A stretch of DNA of 64,000 bases, from contig QJWJ01000212.1 in NCBI GenBank assembly GCA_003235365.1, forward strand, positions 1 through 64,000, read 5' to 3'. The translations under genes and the position numbers were made by a program. Positions within the stretch are counted from its first letter, which is position 1; each line of letters starts with the position of its first letter. The notes below the pieces were generated by a model that saw only the letters and a program-made list of their open reading frames with translations, had not been told where the DNA came from and ran no database searches. This DNA is from Deltaproteobacteria bacterium. Its GTDB lineage: Bacteria > Myxococcota_A > Polyangia > Polyangiales > Polyangiaceae. This document shows positions 55,801 to 64,000 of this stretch, piece by piece.

Positions 55801-57411
55801 CAGACTCATCACCAACTCCTCGCGGATCGGATCGATGGCGGGGTTGGTCACCTGGGCAAAGTGCTGTTTGAAGTAGTTGTACAGCAGCTGCGGTTGATCA
55901 CTGAGCACGGCCAGAGGCGTATCGGTGCCCATCGACCCGAGCGCCTCGGCGCCCGTTGCCGCCATCGGCCCCAGCAGGATGCGCAGGTCTTCGAGCGTGT
56001 AGCCGAACATGCGCTGGCGGCGCAGTAGTGGCAGCGACTCTTCGGGAACCTCGCCCGCTGGCGGCAACTGCTTGAGCGAGATCTTGTTCTCTGCCAACCA
56101 CTTGCCGTACGGTTTGCGCGCGGCGAGCTGGCTCTTGATCTCCTCGTCTTCGACGAGCTTGCCTTGCTGCAAGTCGACCAAGAACATGCGGCCCGGTTGC
56201 AGACGGCCGCGCCGGACGACCTGGTCGCCGGGGAATTCGAGTACACCGGTCTCGGAGCCCATCACGATCGTGCCGTCGTTAGTGATCACGTAGCGGGCCG
56301 GACGCAGGCCGTTGCGGTCGAGGATCGCGCCGATGCAGCGGCCGTCGGTGAACGCCAACGCCGCGGGGCCGTCCCAGGGCTCCATCAGGCACGAGTGGTA
56401 CTCGTAGAAGTCCTTCTTGGCCTGCGGCATCTGTTCGTGGTTCTGCCAGGCCTCGGGCACCAGCATCATCATCACGTGGGGCAAGCTCCGGCCCGCGTGG
56501 AACAACACCTCGACGGCGTTGTCCAGAGACGCCGAATCGCTCGCATTGGGCGTGATCACCGGGCGGATGTGACGAATGTCGTCGTCGAAGGTGCCGCCCG
56601 CGAAGAGTTGCTCCCGCGCCTTCATCCACGCGACGTTGCCGCGCACGGTGTTGATTTCACCGTTGTGGCAGAGCATGTGGAACGGTTGTGCCAGCGGCCA
56701 GGTGGGGAAGGTGTTCGTGCTGAACCGCTGGTGCACCATCGCCAGCGCGCTGACCATGTCCTCGTCGGCGAAGTCGGGGTAGAACGACTCGAGCTGCTCG
56801 GCGAGCAGCAGACCCTTGTACACGATCGTGCGGCAGGAGATGCTCGCGATGTAAAAGCCGCAATTGGCAGGCAGCTTCTCTCGGACGCTGGATTCGGCCC
56901 ACTTGCGAATCACGTACAGCTTGCGCTCGAAGGTGTCGGCATCCTCGCACGTGGAGCCGATGAACACTTGGCGCATCACCGGCATGGTCTGGCGGGCTAG
57001 CGGTCCGCAGTGAGCAGGGTCGATCGGCACGTCGCGCCAACCGAGCACTTTTTGTCCCGCCCCGAGCACCTTGTCTTCGACGATTTGCTGCGCCTGCTCC
57101 CGGGTCGCCGTGTCCGTTGGCAAGAAGACGAATGCCACGCCGTACTTGCCGGGCTCCGGCAAGGCAAAGCCGAGGCGCGCAGACTCGCGGCGGAAGAGCG
57201 GGTCGGGGATTTGCAGCAGCAGTCCAGCGCCATCTCCGGTCAGCGGGTCGGCACCCACCGCGCCACGGTGGATCAAGTTCACCAGGATCTGGATGCCCTG
57301 GCGAACGATCTGGTGGGAGGGGTTGCCGGCGATGTTGGCTACGAAACCGAATCCACACGCATCGTGTTCGAACTGGGGGTCGTAGAGGCCGGAGCGAGGG
57401 GGCAGTGTCAT
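52900..57411 (-). CDS. gltB: Glutamate synthase large subunit
   Basis: Catalyses glutamine plus 2-oxoglutarate to two glutamates, with FMN and a 3Fe-4S cluster. The 1503-residue protein has a class-II amidotransferase domain at the start: the nucleophile is the cysteine in HDACGFGF (residue 19), so an 18-residue propeptide is expected to be removed. The central and FMN-binding domains include [22 protein letters not shown] and the cluster motif [15 protein letters not shown], and the C-terminal beta-helix domain follows. ATG at 57411 is used; the open frame extends to 57492 but lacks similarity. Confidence 0.96.
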   Translation of the reverse strand: MTLPPRSGLYDPQFEHDACGFGFVANIAGNPSHQIVRQGIQILVNLIHRGAVGADPLTGDGAGLLLQIPDPLFRRESARLGFALPEPGKYGVAFVFLPTDTATREQAQQIVEDKVLGAGQKVLGWRDVPIDPAHCGPLARQTMPVMRQVFIGSTCEDADTFERKLYVIRKWAESSVREKLPANCGFYIASISCRTIVYKGLLLAEQLESFYPDFADEDMVSALAMVHQRFSTNTFPTWPLAQPFHMLCHNGEINTVRGNVAWMKAREQLFAGGTFDDDIRHIRPVITPNASDSASLDNAVEVLFHAGRSLPHVMMMLVPEAWQNHEQMPQAKKDFYEYHSCLMEPWDGPAALAFTDGRCIGAILDRNGLRPARYVITNDGTIVMGSETGVLEFPGDQVVRRGRLQPGRMFLVDLQQGKLVEDEEIKSQLAARKPYGKWLAENKISLKQLPPAGEVPEESLPLLRRQRMFGYTLEDLRILLGPMAATGAEALGSMGTDTPLAVLSDQPQLLYNYFKQHFAQVTNPAIDPIREELVMSLRTYIGREGNLLDELPDQAQMLELPHPILTNEDLAKLRAARIMHQRQPPSLRMLYRVADGEAGLKKALDELCRAASVAIEDEHAFVVLSDRGADEEYAPVPALLATAAVHHHLVRAGTRMRLGIIVETGEAREVHHFCLLTGYGAGAINPYLALDSIAEMVREGGLPGIVDVKLAQTHYIKSINKGIKKVMSKMGISTLQSYRGAQIFECIGLSPALVERYFTGTSSRISGIDLGVIAQETGMRHHKAFPRMGHVSRLELGGNYHYRAQGERHLWSPRAVGALQRAVRLEDAKSYTEYAQLINDQTQGFITLRGLWDFDYSQPSIPVEEVQPASEIVKRFATGAMSFGSISAEAHENLAMAMNEIGGRSNTGEGGEKPERFSDNRRSSIKQVASGRFGVTTHYMVNADELQIKIAQGAKPGEGGQLPGHKVDEIIAKTRNSTPGVSLISPPPHHDIYSIEDLAQLIFDLKMANPRARISVKLVAEAGVGTVAAGVSKAHADVILISGFDGGTGASPLTSIKHAGVPWELGLAEAHQVLVKNDLRSRVILQTDGQMRTGRDVVIAALLGAEEFGFATAPLIASGCIMMRKCHLNTCPVGIATQDPELRKKFQGKPEHVIRFMFYVAEEARRLMAKLGFRSLDEMVGKTDRLRTRDVSNHWKCSKLDFADVLKQADRADGVGIIKSREQDHGVDRALDVELIAKCRPALDDQSPVAFDQPVTNMQRTVGAQLAGEVARQFGPEGLPPGTITVNFQGTAGQSFGAFMMGGMEFNLAGDANDYVAKGMAGGVLSVRPRPGSAYAPEENIIIGNVVLYGATGGRAFFNGVAGERFCVRNSGATAVVEGVGDHGCEYMTGGTAVILGKTGRNFAAGMSGGLAFVYDEDSAFSRNCNADMVDLVAPEPTDLALVKELIEEHVQRTGSPRASAILADWDNNKERFVKVFPKEYRRVLQERAMRASTSGEHASAVT

Positions 57412-57962
57412 TGGGCGAGGCTTTCTTGTGAGAAACGTCCGCGGCTTGGGGCCGCCGTTGATACCCACAGGGGCCGGCCGGGTCGAGGGCAATCGATTGC
57501 CGCGGCGAGATTTGCCTTCTCGCTACCGACCGCCGTCATTCGGGCGACCTAGGTTCGTCCGAAATCGGCTCTGCGTGGCGGGTATGCGCGGCGAAGAGCA
57601 GCGCGGCGACGGCCAGCAGTGCGATTGCGGAGGGGGAGCGATTGTGTACGTTCAGTAGTCGGTGTTCAAGTGAAACCACGTTATTCGGCATCGGGTTCGC
57701 CGTGTGTTTCTTTTTTGTTTCTCCAAGTGGCGCAGTGGTCACTTGGTGCGCTGGGCCCCCGAAATACCAACCGAATTTCAGCCATCAGTGAACCCGTCAC
57801 CCACTTCACCGGTTCGACCCAGGTGGGCGGGGGTCGCTGCGTTGCGTCAATTCTCTTGGCGAGCGCAGAGGCGCCGGGGGCTCGTTTCGGAGCACCGCAA
57901 CTCGCCATCCAGACCGGGCAGTGGGACCGCGCGCTGCGCTGCGAGCGAAACGACTCGCCGCG
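57412..57962. other. Intergenic region of about 550 bases holding one doubtful small frame
   Basis: Between gltB (leftward) and the bactofilin gene. One small frame is listed separately. Elsewhere there is a T-rich run (TTTCTTTTTTGTTTC near 57709) but no hairpin beside it that I would call a terminator. Confidence 0.4.
57536..57691 (-). CDS. Doubtful small membrane-protein frame
   Basis: A 51-residue frame from an ATG at 57691, beginning MPNNVVSLEHRLLN and containing one hydrophobic stretch (SAIALLAVAALLFAAH). Codon third-position use is less GC-rich than nearby genes and no clear SD precedes it. It could be a real one-span protein or a chance frame. Confidence 0.25.
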   Translation of the reverse strand: MPNNVVSLEHRLLNVHNRSPSAIALLAVAALLFAAHTRHAEPISDEPRSPE

Positions 57963-58349
57963 CTACTGGGCGCCGTCGCGCGCGGGTTCGGCGCCGTCGT
58001 CGGAGTGAACAGGCGCCATCGAGCAGCTGCCGGTGAACTGGACGCCTTTGTCGATGAACACTTCCGGAGCGCGGAGATTGCCGCTGACCTCGGCGGGGAC
58101 GTGCAGTTCGATCAAGCGGGTGGCCCGCACGTTGGCTTTCACCTTGCCCCCGAGGATGATGACCGTGGCGGCGAGGATGTCCCCGTCGACGACCGCGCCT
58201 TCCCCGATGATCAGGGTGTCGTCACTGAGGATCTCTCCGCAGAACGAGCCCTCGATCCGCACGCGTCCCTCGAAGTGCAGCTTGCCGTCGAAACGCGTGC
58301 CGCGCCCCAACAGCGCGGTGATCTCATTTGCGGGAAGCGACAACGACAT
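57963..58349 (-). CDS. Bactofilin
   Basis: A 128-residue polymer-forming cytoskeletal protein of the bactofilin family. The central right-handed beta-helix shows the repeating hydrophobic pattern (FDGKLHFEGRVRIEGSFCGEI split over its rungs, then VVDGDILAATVIILGGKV, and RLIELHVPAEVSGNLRAPEV). The N-terminus LPANEITALLGRGTRF matches the membrane-associated segment of the family. ATG at 58349. It is divergent from the NtrC-family regulator. Myxobacteria commonly have several bactofilins. Confidence 0.92.
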   Translation of the reverse strand: MSLSLPANEITALLGRGTRFDGKLHFEGRVRIEGSFCGEILSDDTLIIGEGAVVDGDILAATVIILGGKVKANVRATRLIELHVPAEVSGNLRAPEVFIDKGVQFTGSCSMAPVHSDDGAEPARDGAQ

Positions 58350-58546
58350 GAGGACTGCTCCCTTATCGGTTTTGATTGCCGAACGCAATTTGGAGTTTTT
58401 GCGCAGGGCGGGCCAGTGCCGTCGTTCCACGCGGCGCCCGAGGGGCTGCCACGATGGCCAGTGAGGGCGTGTGCGCTGAACACCTGCACCCCTTTTTGTG
58501 TTTCAAGTACTCGGCGCTCGACCCGAACCTGGGTATGATCCGCCCC

Positions 58547-60076
58547 ATGAGTAGCGTGCGACCGCTTAGGGAGGAGAGCGATCGAGGCGAGTACGACCCA
58601 AGCCAAGGGGGCGCCACGGTCGAGACCGGGCCCATCCGGGTGCTAGTCGTCGACGACGAGCCCGCGCTCCGGCGCAGCGTGGTTCGGATGCTCATGGCCA
58701 AAGGCATGGAGGTGGTCACGGCCGAGGATGGCAGCCGAGCGTTAGCCTTGCTCGCGTCGGAGCCGTTCGACGTGGCCTTGATCGACCTGATCATGCCGAA
58801 CATGGGCGGTCTGGAGCTGTTGCAGCGCATCCGCAAGAGCAACGCCGACATCGAGGTGGTGATGATGACCGCCTACGGCGACGTCGAGACGGCGGTCAAG
58901 GCCGTCCAGGCTGGCGCATACAACTTCCTCACCAAGCCGTTTCGCTCCAACGACGAGGTCAGTCACGTCATCCGGCAGGCGGCGGAGCGTCGCAGCCTCA
59001 AGGCGCATGCCCAGCGTCTCGAACGGCAGCTGACCGGCGGTGCCGAGGGCTTCGGCGCGTTGATTGGTGGCTCGCCGTCGATGAAAGACGTGTACCGGCG
59101 TGCGCAGGATGTCGCCGCGACGAAGGTGACCGTGCTGATCCTCGGTGAGAGCGGCACCGGCAAGGAGCTGACCGCTCGCGCCATCCACGAGCATTCGCCG
59201 CGCAAGAACCGCCCGTTCGTGGCGGTCAACTGCTCGGCGATCCCCGAAGGCGTGGTGGAGTCCGAGTTGTTCGGGCACATGAAGGGCGCCTTCACGAACG
59301 CCACGTCACCGCGCGCGGGCCTGTTCGAGGCGGCGAACCTCGGTACGATCTTTCTCGACGAAGTGGGGGATCTGCCGCCGCAAGCGCAGGTCAAGCTGTT
59401 GCGTGTGTTGCAGGAGGGCGAGGTCAAGCGCGTGGGGTCGAACGAGACTCGCGTCGTCGACGTGCGCGTGATCGCTGCAACGAACCTCGATCTACGGCGC
59501 AAGATCGAAGCGGGCACGTTTCGCGAGGACTTGTTCTACCGGCTGAACGTCGTGGCGATTCACTTGCCACCACTACGGGAGCGCAAGGACGACGTGCCGG
59601 CGCTGGCCTACCACTTCCTCAAGAAACATTCGGATCGGATCGGGCGACCCGTGCGTAAGATATCGCCTGAAGCCATGGCTCTGCTCGTCTCCGAATCGTG
59701 GCCCGGGAACGTCCGCGAACTCGAGAATGCGTTGGAACGCGCCGTCGTGTTCTGTCGGGACACCGTCGAGCCACGCCACTTGGGGCTCAGTCGAACCGCG
59801 CCGTCGTCGGAGATCGTGCGCGCGACCGATCCGGGATCCGATCCCGGGTTGCCGTCGGCCTTGGGCGACCTGCCGTACCGAGAGGCCAAGGCGCTGGCTG
59901 TGGCAGAGTTCGAACGCCGTTACTTCTCGGCATTGCGTGACCGGACACACGCCAACGTGTCGGAAGCGGCGCGACAAGCCGGCTTGGATCGCTCCAACTT
60001 CCGTCGTGCGATCAAGCGCGCCGGAGTGCGTTGGCATGACGACCCAGAGGCCGCGCCGCCGGGATCGCGGTTCTGA
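58547..60076 (+). CDS. NtrC-family sigma-54-dependent response regulator with a variant GAFTGA loop
   Basis: A 509-residue three-domain regulator. The receiver (residues about 28-145) has VLVVDDE, the phosphoacceptor Asp in LIDLIMP, and MMTAY/KPF. The AAA+ domain has Walker A GESGTGKE, the loop GAFTNA (GAFTGA in most family members), Walker B LDEVGDL and the arginine-finger region EDLFYRLN. The C-terminal Fis-type HTH is SEAARQAGLDRSNFRRAIKR. The glycine change in the sigma-54-contact loop may weaken sigma-54 contact. ATG 58547 is preferred; 58535 is in frame. A TATGAT at 58534 could serve as a -10 box, giving a leaderless message. No sensor kinase is adjacent. Confidence 0.9.
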   Translation: MSSVRPLREESDRGEYDPSQGGATVETGPIRVLVVDDEPALRRSVVRMLMAKGMEVVTAEDGSRALALLASEPFDVALIDLIMPNMGGLELLQRIRKSNADIEVVMMTAYGDVETAVKAVQAGAYNFLTKPFRSNDEVSHVIRQAAERRSLKAHAQRLERQLTGGAEGFGALIGGSPSMKDVYRRAQDVAATKVTVLILGESGTGKELTARAIHEHSPRKNRPFVAVNCSAIPEGVVESELFGHMKGAFTNATSPRAGLFEAANLGTIFLDEVGDLPPQAQVKLLRVLQEGEVKRVGSNETRVVDVRVIAATNLDLRRKIEAGTFREDLFYRLNVVAIHLPPLRERKDDVPALAYHFLKKHSDRIGRPVRKISPEAMALLVSESWPGNVRELENALERAVVFCRDTVEPRHLGLSRTAPSSEIVRATDPGSDPGLPSALGDLPYREAKALAVAEFERRYFSALRDRTHANVSEAARQAGLDRSNFRRAIKRAGVRWHDDPEAAPPGSRF

Positions 60077-60174
60077 CCGTGAACGAAGGCCGGTGAAGCA
60101 GCCCGTCGGTGCCCACGACCGGGTTGCTACCGCGCTCGACCCCAAGTAACAATCCCGCGCGGAATGTTTCGCGC

Positions 60175-61683
60175 ATGGAACCGAGTCCGGGCCGAGTCGT
60201 GCCCCGCCTGATGCCGCGCCATTTCGACGGATCTGCCGTGACCAGCGATGCACGAATTGCAGCGCGCCTTCGGCGCCATCACCTCCTGGCCGTGGGGTTG
60301 TGCCTCGTGGGGGTCGAACTCGGTGCTGCGCCTGCCCTTGCCGACGATGGCGCGCCCCTGCCGCCGATGGCGCCACCCGAGTCTCTGTCGGACGTCCGTG
60401 CAAAGGCCGCGTCGACGCTCTCCCTCGATCAGTGTCTTCGGCTCGCCGAACGGCATTACTCGAGCGTCGCTGAAGCCGACGCCAGGACGCGGCAGGTGCG
60501 CGCCCAGCTCGACCAGGCTCGAACGGCGCCCTACAGCGACTTTTCGACGACGGCCGGCATAGCCCTGGCGCCGACCGTGCGCGGCACTCAGACGTTCAGC
60601 CGCGACACCGACGTATCATTGAGCGACAACATGGGGCTTGCCTGGCAGGTTCACGTTTCGGGCACCATTCCGGTCTGGACGTTCGGCAAGCTCGACAGCC
60701 TCGTCGAGGCGGCGTCGGCGAACGTGCAGGTCAAGGAACACGAAGCTCAAAAGGTACGCAACGAACTCAAACGCTCGGTCAAGCAAGCTTACTACGGCAT
60801 TCTGTTTGCTCGCGACGTGATGAGTCTGCTCGATGAAGCGTTGGAGCGGCTCGACAAGCACACCGGCAGCCTCGAAAAGGCAGTCGACGAGGACGATGCC
60901 GACCCGGTCTCGCTGTACAAGATGAAGATGTACCGCGCCGAACTCGCGGCGCGACGCAGCGACGTGCTGCGCGAAGAGGCGGTAGCTCGGGCTGGATTGC
61001 ACTTGCTCGTCGGCAAGGGGGGCAATTGGGACGTCGTCGACGAGCCGTTGCCCAAGCCGTCCCACGTCTTGGCACCGCTGAGTCGATATTTGAGCGCAGC
61101 GCGGGTCTATCGGCCCGAAGTGAACATGGCGCGGGCGGGCGTGCTGGCGCGCAAAGCGCAGCTCGAACTCGAGCGGTCGCGCTTCCTGCCCGACGTGGGG
61201 GTGACGGTGAATGCGGGGTGGTCGCAAGCACCAGAAGTGACGGACCAGCTCAACCCGTTCGTCAGCGATCCGGGCAACTACCTGCGCTACGGTTTGGCAC
61301 TCGGCCTCAAATGGAAGCTCGATTTCCTGCCCCAATCCGCCCGGCACCGCGAAGCGGAAGCCAAGCTCGAGGAGATGCGCGCCACCGAGCAGTTTGCGCT
61401 CGGCGGGGTGGGGATGGAGGTCGAGAAGGCTTACCGTGAGGCCTCCGGCGCGGCGGAGCGCCTGCGCCTGTATGGCGAGGCCGCCGATTGGGCCAAGCGC
61501 TGGATGGTGACGGTTCAGCAGGGCATCGACATCGGCGCCTACGAAGACGAAGACATCATCGCGCCCGCCAAGGAATACGCCCTGAGACGTTTCAGCGAGA
61601 TGAGCGCGACGTACGACTACCACATGGCGTTGGCCGGCCTGGCGCTGGCCACGGGCTGGGACGCCGTGGCCGCCCCCCGGTGA
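60175..61683 (+). CDS. TolC-family outer-membrane efflux protein
   Basis: About 502 residues; outer-membrane channel of a type I or RND-type export system. A signal-type segment (LLAVGLCLVGVELGAAPALA) follows a basic lead, then two long helical hairpins (TLSLDQCLRLAERHYSS, ARTRQVRAQLDQAR; later SLYKMKMYRAELAARRSDVL and ARKAQLELERSRFLPDVGV). The two halves show the TolC repeat layout. No inner-membrane pump or adaptor is nearby, so its partner is elsewhere. Start is uncertain: ATG 60175, ATG 60211 or GTG 60238 are possible. Confidence 0.85.
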   Translation: MEPSPGRVVPRLMPRHFDGSAVTSDARIAARLRRHHLLAVGLCLVGVELGAAPALADDGAPLPPMAPPESLSDVRAKAASTLSLDQCLRLAERHYSSVAEADARTRQVRAQLDQARTAPYSDFSTTAGIALAPTVRGTQTFSRDTDVSLSDNMGLAWQVHVSGTIPVWTFGKLDSLVEAASANVQVKEHEAQKVRNELKRSVKQAYYGILFARDVMSLLDEALERLDKHTGSLEKAVDEDDADPVSLYKMKMYRAELAARRSDVLREEAVARAGLHLLVGKGGNWDVVDEPLPKPSHVLAPLSRYLSAARVYRPEVNMARAGVLARKAQLELERSRFLPDVGVTVNAGWSQAPEVTDQLNPFVSDPGNYLRYGLALGLKWKLDFLPQSARHREAEAKLEEMRATEQFALGGVGMEVEKAYREASGAAERLRLYGEAADWAKRWMVTVQQGIDIGAYEDEDIIAPAKEYALRRFSEMSATYDYHMALAGLALATGWDAVAAPR

Positions 61684-61724
61684 GGGGAGTCGGATCGGGG
61701 GCGTCGAAGCTGCGCCCCACCGGG

Positions 61725-61759
61725 TCAGATCGGACGATCGTTCTCAGATCAGACGATCG
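61725..61759. repeat. 16-base imperfect direct repeat between convergent genes
   Basis: TCAGATCGGACGATCG (61725-61740) and TCAGATCAGACGATCG (61744-61759) differ at one base and are 19 bases apart. The second copy crosses the stop codon of the Fic-like gene. Each contains the palindrome CGATCG. Confidence 0.6.
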
Positions 61760-63893
61760 CCCGAGTGCGCGTGTCGCGTTCGTCCAGCTTCTTTTCGATG
61801 CTCAGCAGTGCGTTGTCGATGGACTCGGTGAGCATGTCGGTCAGCGTCTGCAGCGAACCTTTGAGCGCCTCGTAGTAACGCTGACGCTCAGTGAGGTGGA
61901 TCAACGCCGGCGGCAGCTCGGAACGCAGCAGCAGCAGGTTCATGAACAGGCGCGTCGCCTTGCCGCTGTCCTTCTCGAACGGGAACACGCGCAGCAGGTC
62001 GAAGTGGACTTTGGCCGCGATCTTGATTGGGCTCTTGAGTTTCTTCGGCTCGGGGCCGTTGAGCCAATCGAAGATCGCCTTGACCTTCGGGGCGATCTTG
62101 TCCGGCGTGGCGTACTCGTGGAAGTACAGACGGTGCTGAGGCACTTCGCGCCGGTACTTGAGCGTCTTGATGTCGCCCTCTTCCGGATGCAACGTCAGGT
62201 AGATGCGCTTGAGCATGTCGATGGTCACGGGCTGGCGCTTTTTTTCGCCCAATTCTCGAACGAGATCGAGGGCTTGCTTGTGCCGGCGGATTGCCTCGCA
62301 CACCGACTGCAGGCTCGAGTCGGGCACGACCGTCACTTCGGGATTGATGCCCGTGCGCAACTCTTCGTAGGTGTACACGACACCTTCGAGCGCGCTGTCG
62401 TGATAGATCCACGACATCACGTAGTTCTGTTCGTACTCGTCGCGGAACTCCTGATCCGCCTTCTTCAAGCGATCTTCGATCAGGTGGTAGCGTTCTTCGA
62501 ACGTCTTCGGCTTGGGCTCCGGCGGCGGAGGAGGAATCGTCGGCGGTTGTTGGGCAGGTCGCGCCTCCGGCATGGGCGGCGGTGGCAGAGTGCGCAGGTT
62601 GGCAAACTTGTTGGAGCTCGACACCGAGCCGCCGACGCGCGTCCCGGACTGATCGGGGATCGACGTCGGGCTGTACACGCGTGCGGTCGTCGCCATACGT
62701 GAACCAGCCGCACGCATGCGCGACGTCTGGCGGGCCACGCGTCCTTCGCGCGCCTTCTTTGCGGCTTCGCGTTCGGCGCGAATGCGTTGCTGTTCGGCCT
62801 CTTTTGCCTTGCGATAGGCCTCTCGGGCTGCGTCGTGCTCCTGGCGCAGCCGCTCCCGTTCGGCTTCTCGCTCGGCGCGGATGCGCTCCCGCTCGGCTTC
62901 TCGCTCAGCGCGCAGTCGCTCTTTCTCGGCTTCTCGCTCGACCTTGAGGCGCTCCTTTTCCGCAATACGCTCGAGCCGTTGGCGCTCTTTCTCCGCCTCT
63001 TTTTCGGCCTTGAGGCGTTCCTTTTCCGCGACCTTCTCCAGCCGAATGCGCTCTTTCTCGGCGTCCTTCTCGGCCTTGAGGCGTTCTTTTTCCGCCTCTT
63101 TTGCTTGGCGCTCGGCGAGGGCCTCCTGCTCCTTCTTCAGCTTCTCTTGATGCTTGGCCAACGCCTTGCTGGCGGCTTCCTTCTCGCGCTCCAACTTGGC
63201 CTGGAGCCGCTCCTTCTCTTTGGCGGCGGCGGCCTTGTCGCGTTCGGCCTGGGCCTTGAGGCGCTCCTTCTCTTTGGCGGCCTGAGCCTTGAGGCGTTCT
63301 TTCTCTTTGGCGGCGGCGGCCTTGTCGCGTTCGGCCTGGGCTCTGACGCGGGCCTTTTCCTTCTCTTGTGCCGCCTTTTCCTTGGCGGCCTGGGCTTTGA
63401 CGCGGGCCTTTTCCTTCTCTTGTGCCGCCTTTTCCTTGGCGGCCTGGGCCTTGAGGCGTTCCTTTTCCTTGGCGGCCGTTGCCTTCTCTTTCGTGCGGAC
63501 ATCACCGCCACGGCTGCTGGGCGCGCCCCGACTGGAGCTCGGCCCCGATTTCGGTGCGCTGGACTTGGGTCCGCCGGAGCGCGGCCCCGACTTGGGTCCA
63601 CTCGACTTGGGTCCGCTCGACTTGGGTACGTTCGACCTGGCCCCGCTGGCTTTCGCGGCAGCCTTGGTCTTGCTCTTGCCCGCCTGGCCCGACTTGGCAG
63701 TCTTCGCCTTGGCAGCCTTTGCAGCAGTCTTCTTGGCTCCCGCTTTGGCCTTGGCAGCGCTCGACTGCAATCCAGCTTTCTTGGTCTTGCTGGCCGATGT
63801 GGCTGCCGCCGCTTTCTTCCCCGTTTTGCGAGAAGTGGCCCCCGACTTGCCTGCCGAGGCCTTCTTCTTCGTTTTCTTCGATCCAGCAGCCAT
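61749..63893 (-). CDS. Lys/Ala-rich histone-like tail, long charged helix and degenerate Fic domain
   Basis: A 714-residue protein with three parts. Residues 1-120 are Lys/Ala/Ser/Gly-rich, like a histone H1 tail. Residues about 125-400 are a highly charged KEKERLKAQ-type helix made of repeats. A Pro-rich linker leads to a C-terminal Fic-like domain (480-714) with a SALEG segment like the inhibitory (S/T)XXXE(G/N) motif. The Fic motif HPFX(D/E)GNGRXXR is changed to VFPFEKDSGKATRL near residue 640, so the catalytic His and the Arg/Asn of the loop are absent. AMPylation is therefore unlikely. A DNA-binding or scaffold role is inferred. Start ATG at 63893. Confidence 0.78.
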   Translation of the reverse strand: MAAGSKKTKKKASAGKSGATSRKTGKKAAAATSASKTKKAGLQSSAAKAKAGAKKTAAKAAKAKTAKSGQAGKSKTKAAAKASGARSNVPKSSGPKSSGPKSGPRSGGPKSSAPKSGPSSSRGAPSSRGGDVRTKEKATAAKEKERLKAQAAKEKAAQEKEKARVKAQAAKEKAAQEKEKARVRAQAERDKAAAAKEKERLKAQAAKEKERLKAQAERDKAAAAKEKERLQAKLEREKEAASKALAKHQEKLKKEQEALAERQAKEAEKERLKAEKDAEKERIRLEKVAEKERLKAEKEAEKERQRLERIAEKERLKVEREAEKERLRAEREAERERIRAEREAERERLRQEHDAAREAYRKAKEAEQQRIRAEREAAKKAREGRVARQTSRMRAAGSRMATTARVYSPTSIPDQSGTRVGGSVSSSNKFANLRTLPPPPMPEARPAQQPPTIPPPPPEPKPKTFEERYHLIEDRLKKADQEFRDEYEQNYVMSWIYHDSALEGVVYTYEELRTGINPEVTVVPDSSLQSVCEAIRRHKQALDLVRELGEKKRQPVTIDMLKRIYLTLHPEEGDIKTLKYRREVPQHRLYFHEYATPDKIAPKVKAIFDWLNGPEPKKLKSPIKIAAKVHFDLLRVFPFEKDSGKATRLFMNLLLLRSELPPALIHLTERQRYYEALKGSLQTLTDMLTESIDNALLSIEKKLDERDTRTRAIV
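63180..63480 (-). repeat. Tandem repeats coding for the charged helix
   Basis: Part of the charged helix is encoded by near-identical units; for example the 54-base unit beginning near 63361 recurs at 63415, giving 18-residue repeats such as AQAAKEKAAQEKEKARVK. Length variation between strains is likely at such a site. Confidence 0.7.
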
Positions 63894-64000
63894 GTGTGTC
63901 TAGTCCGCGACCCGGGCTACTCGCCCAAAAAAAGGCAACAAGTCCAACCTGTTACGCTGGTCCTCCACCGCCTGGGTGCAGGCGCGCCAAAATCCGGGCC

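Noticed and set aside
61749-63893. A Fic-type toxin or an active AMPylating enzyme
   Set aside because: The catalytic histidine and surrounding loop residues are replaced, and there is no antitoxin partner beside it.
1-64000. rRNA, tRNA, CRISPR arrays, insertion sequences, prophage
   Set aside because: I saw no cloverleaf tRNA pattern, regular spacer-repeat array, transposase or phage gene anywhere in the window. A tRNA scan could still find a tRNA in an intergenic gap that I missed.

Overview
The window is high-GC, densely coded DNA with no rRNA, tRNA, insertion sequence, phage or CRISPR array that I can see. The gene content suggests a member of the Myxococcota, probably a Polyangia-type bacterium. 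The signs are many Pro/Ser-rich lipoproteins, a Ser/Thr kinase start at the left edge, a bactofilin, an AgmX/PglI-like C-terminal domain, an NtrC-type regulator and a histone-tail-like Lys/Ala-rich protein. This placement is inference from gene families.

Layout: (1) 0-2.7 kb: start of a Ser/Thr kinase, a Pro/Ser-rich protein with a duplicated C-terminal domain, and a lipoprotein. (2) 2.8-4.2 kb: threonine synthase. (3) 4.3-10.1 kb: a leftward pstS-phoU-pstC-pstA-pstB1-pstB2 operon with a three-half-site Pho box upstream; the two PstB subunits carry complementary defects and PhoU has an extra C-terminal domain. (4) 10.1-12.6 kb: a divergent gene fusing 2-phosphoglycerate kinase to an archaeal-type phosphoglycerate mutase. 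(5) 12.8-19 kb: coiled-coil/HTH protein, an M16 peptidase pair and acetoacetyl-CoA synthetase. (6) 19-26 kb: a polyphosphate/phosphate module of a DUF4956-like membrane protein, a Na/Pi-cotransporter-like protein, a VTC-type polyphosphate polymerase, an OprO/P-like porin and a thymidylate-kinase-like P-loop kinase with a repeat tail. (7) 26-31 kb: a lipoprotein with PEP-synthase/PPDK-like domains, another lipoprotein and an acyl-CoA dehydrogenase. (8) 31.4-35.9 kb: overlapping plsB, mepA-like and DNA methyltransferase genes. (9) 36-44.6 kb: lipoprotein, a two-hairpin/G-quadruplex element, O-methyltransferase, an ECF sigma operon with two lipoproteins, an LtrA-Kir channel fusion, a SnoaL-like protein and a small membrane protein. 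(10) 44.8-51.3 kb: pheA, SCP2 protein, citrate synthase, L,D-transpeptidase, zinc-ribbon/AgmX-like protein, plsC. (11) 51.4-57.4 kb: gltB-gltD glutamate synthase. (12) 58-64 kb: bactofilin, NtrC-family regulator with a variant GAFTGA loop, TolC-like protein, and a protein joining a histone-like tail, a charged helix and a degenerate Fic domain.

The most coherent theme is phosphate. Outer-membrane uptake (porin), inner-membrane uptake (Pst and Na/Pi), regulation (PhoU, Pho box), polymerisation (VTC) and phosphoglycerate chemistry (2PGK-ApgM) lie within about 22 kb. I infer a phosphate acquisition and storage island, several of whose parts have unusual architecture. The rest is ordinary chromosomal housekeeping and envelope genes.
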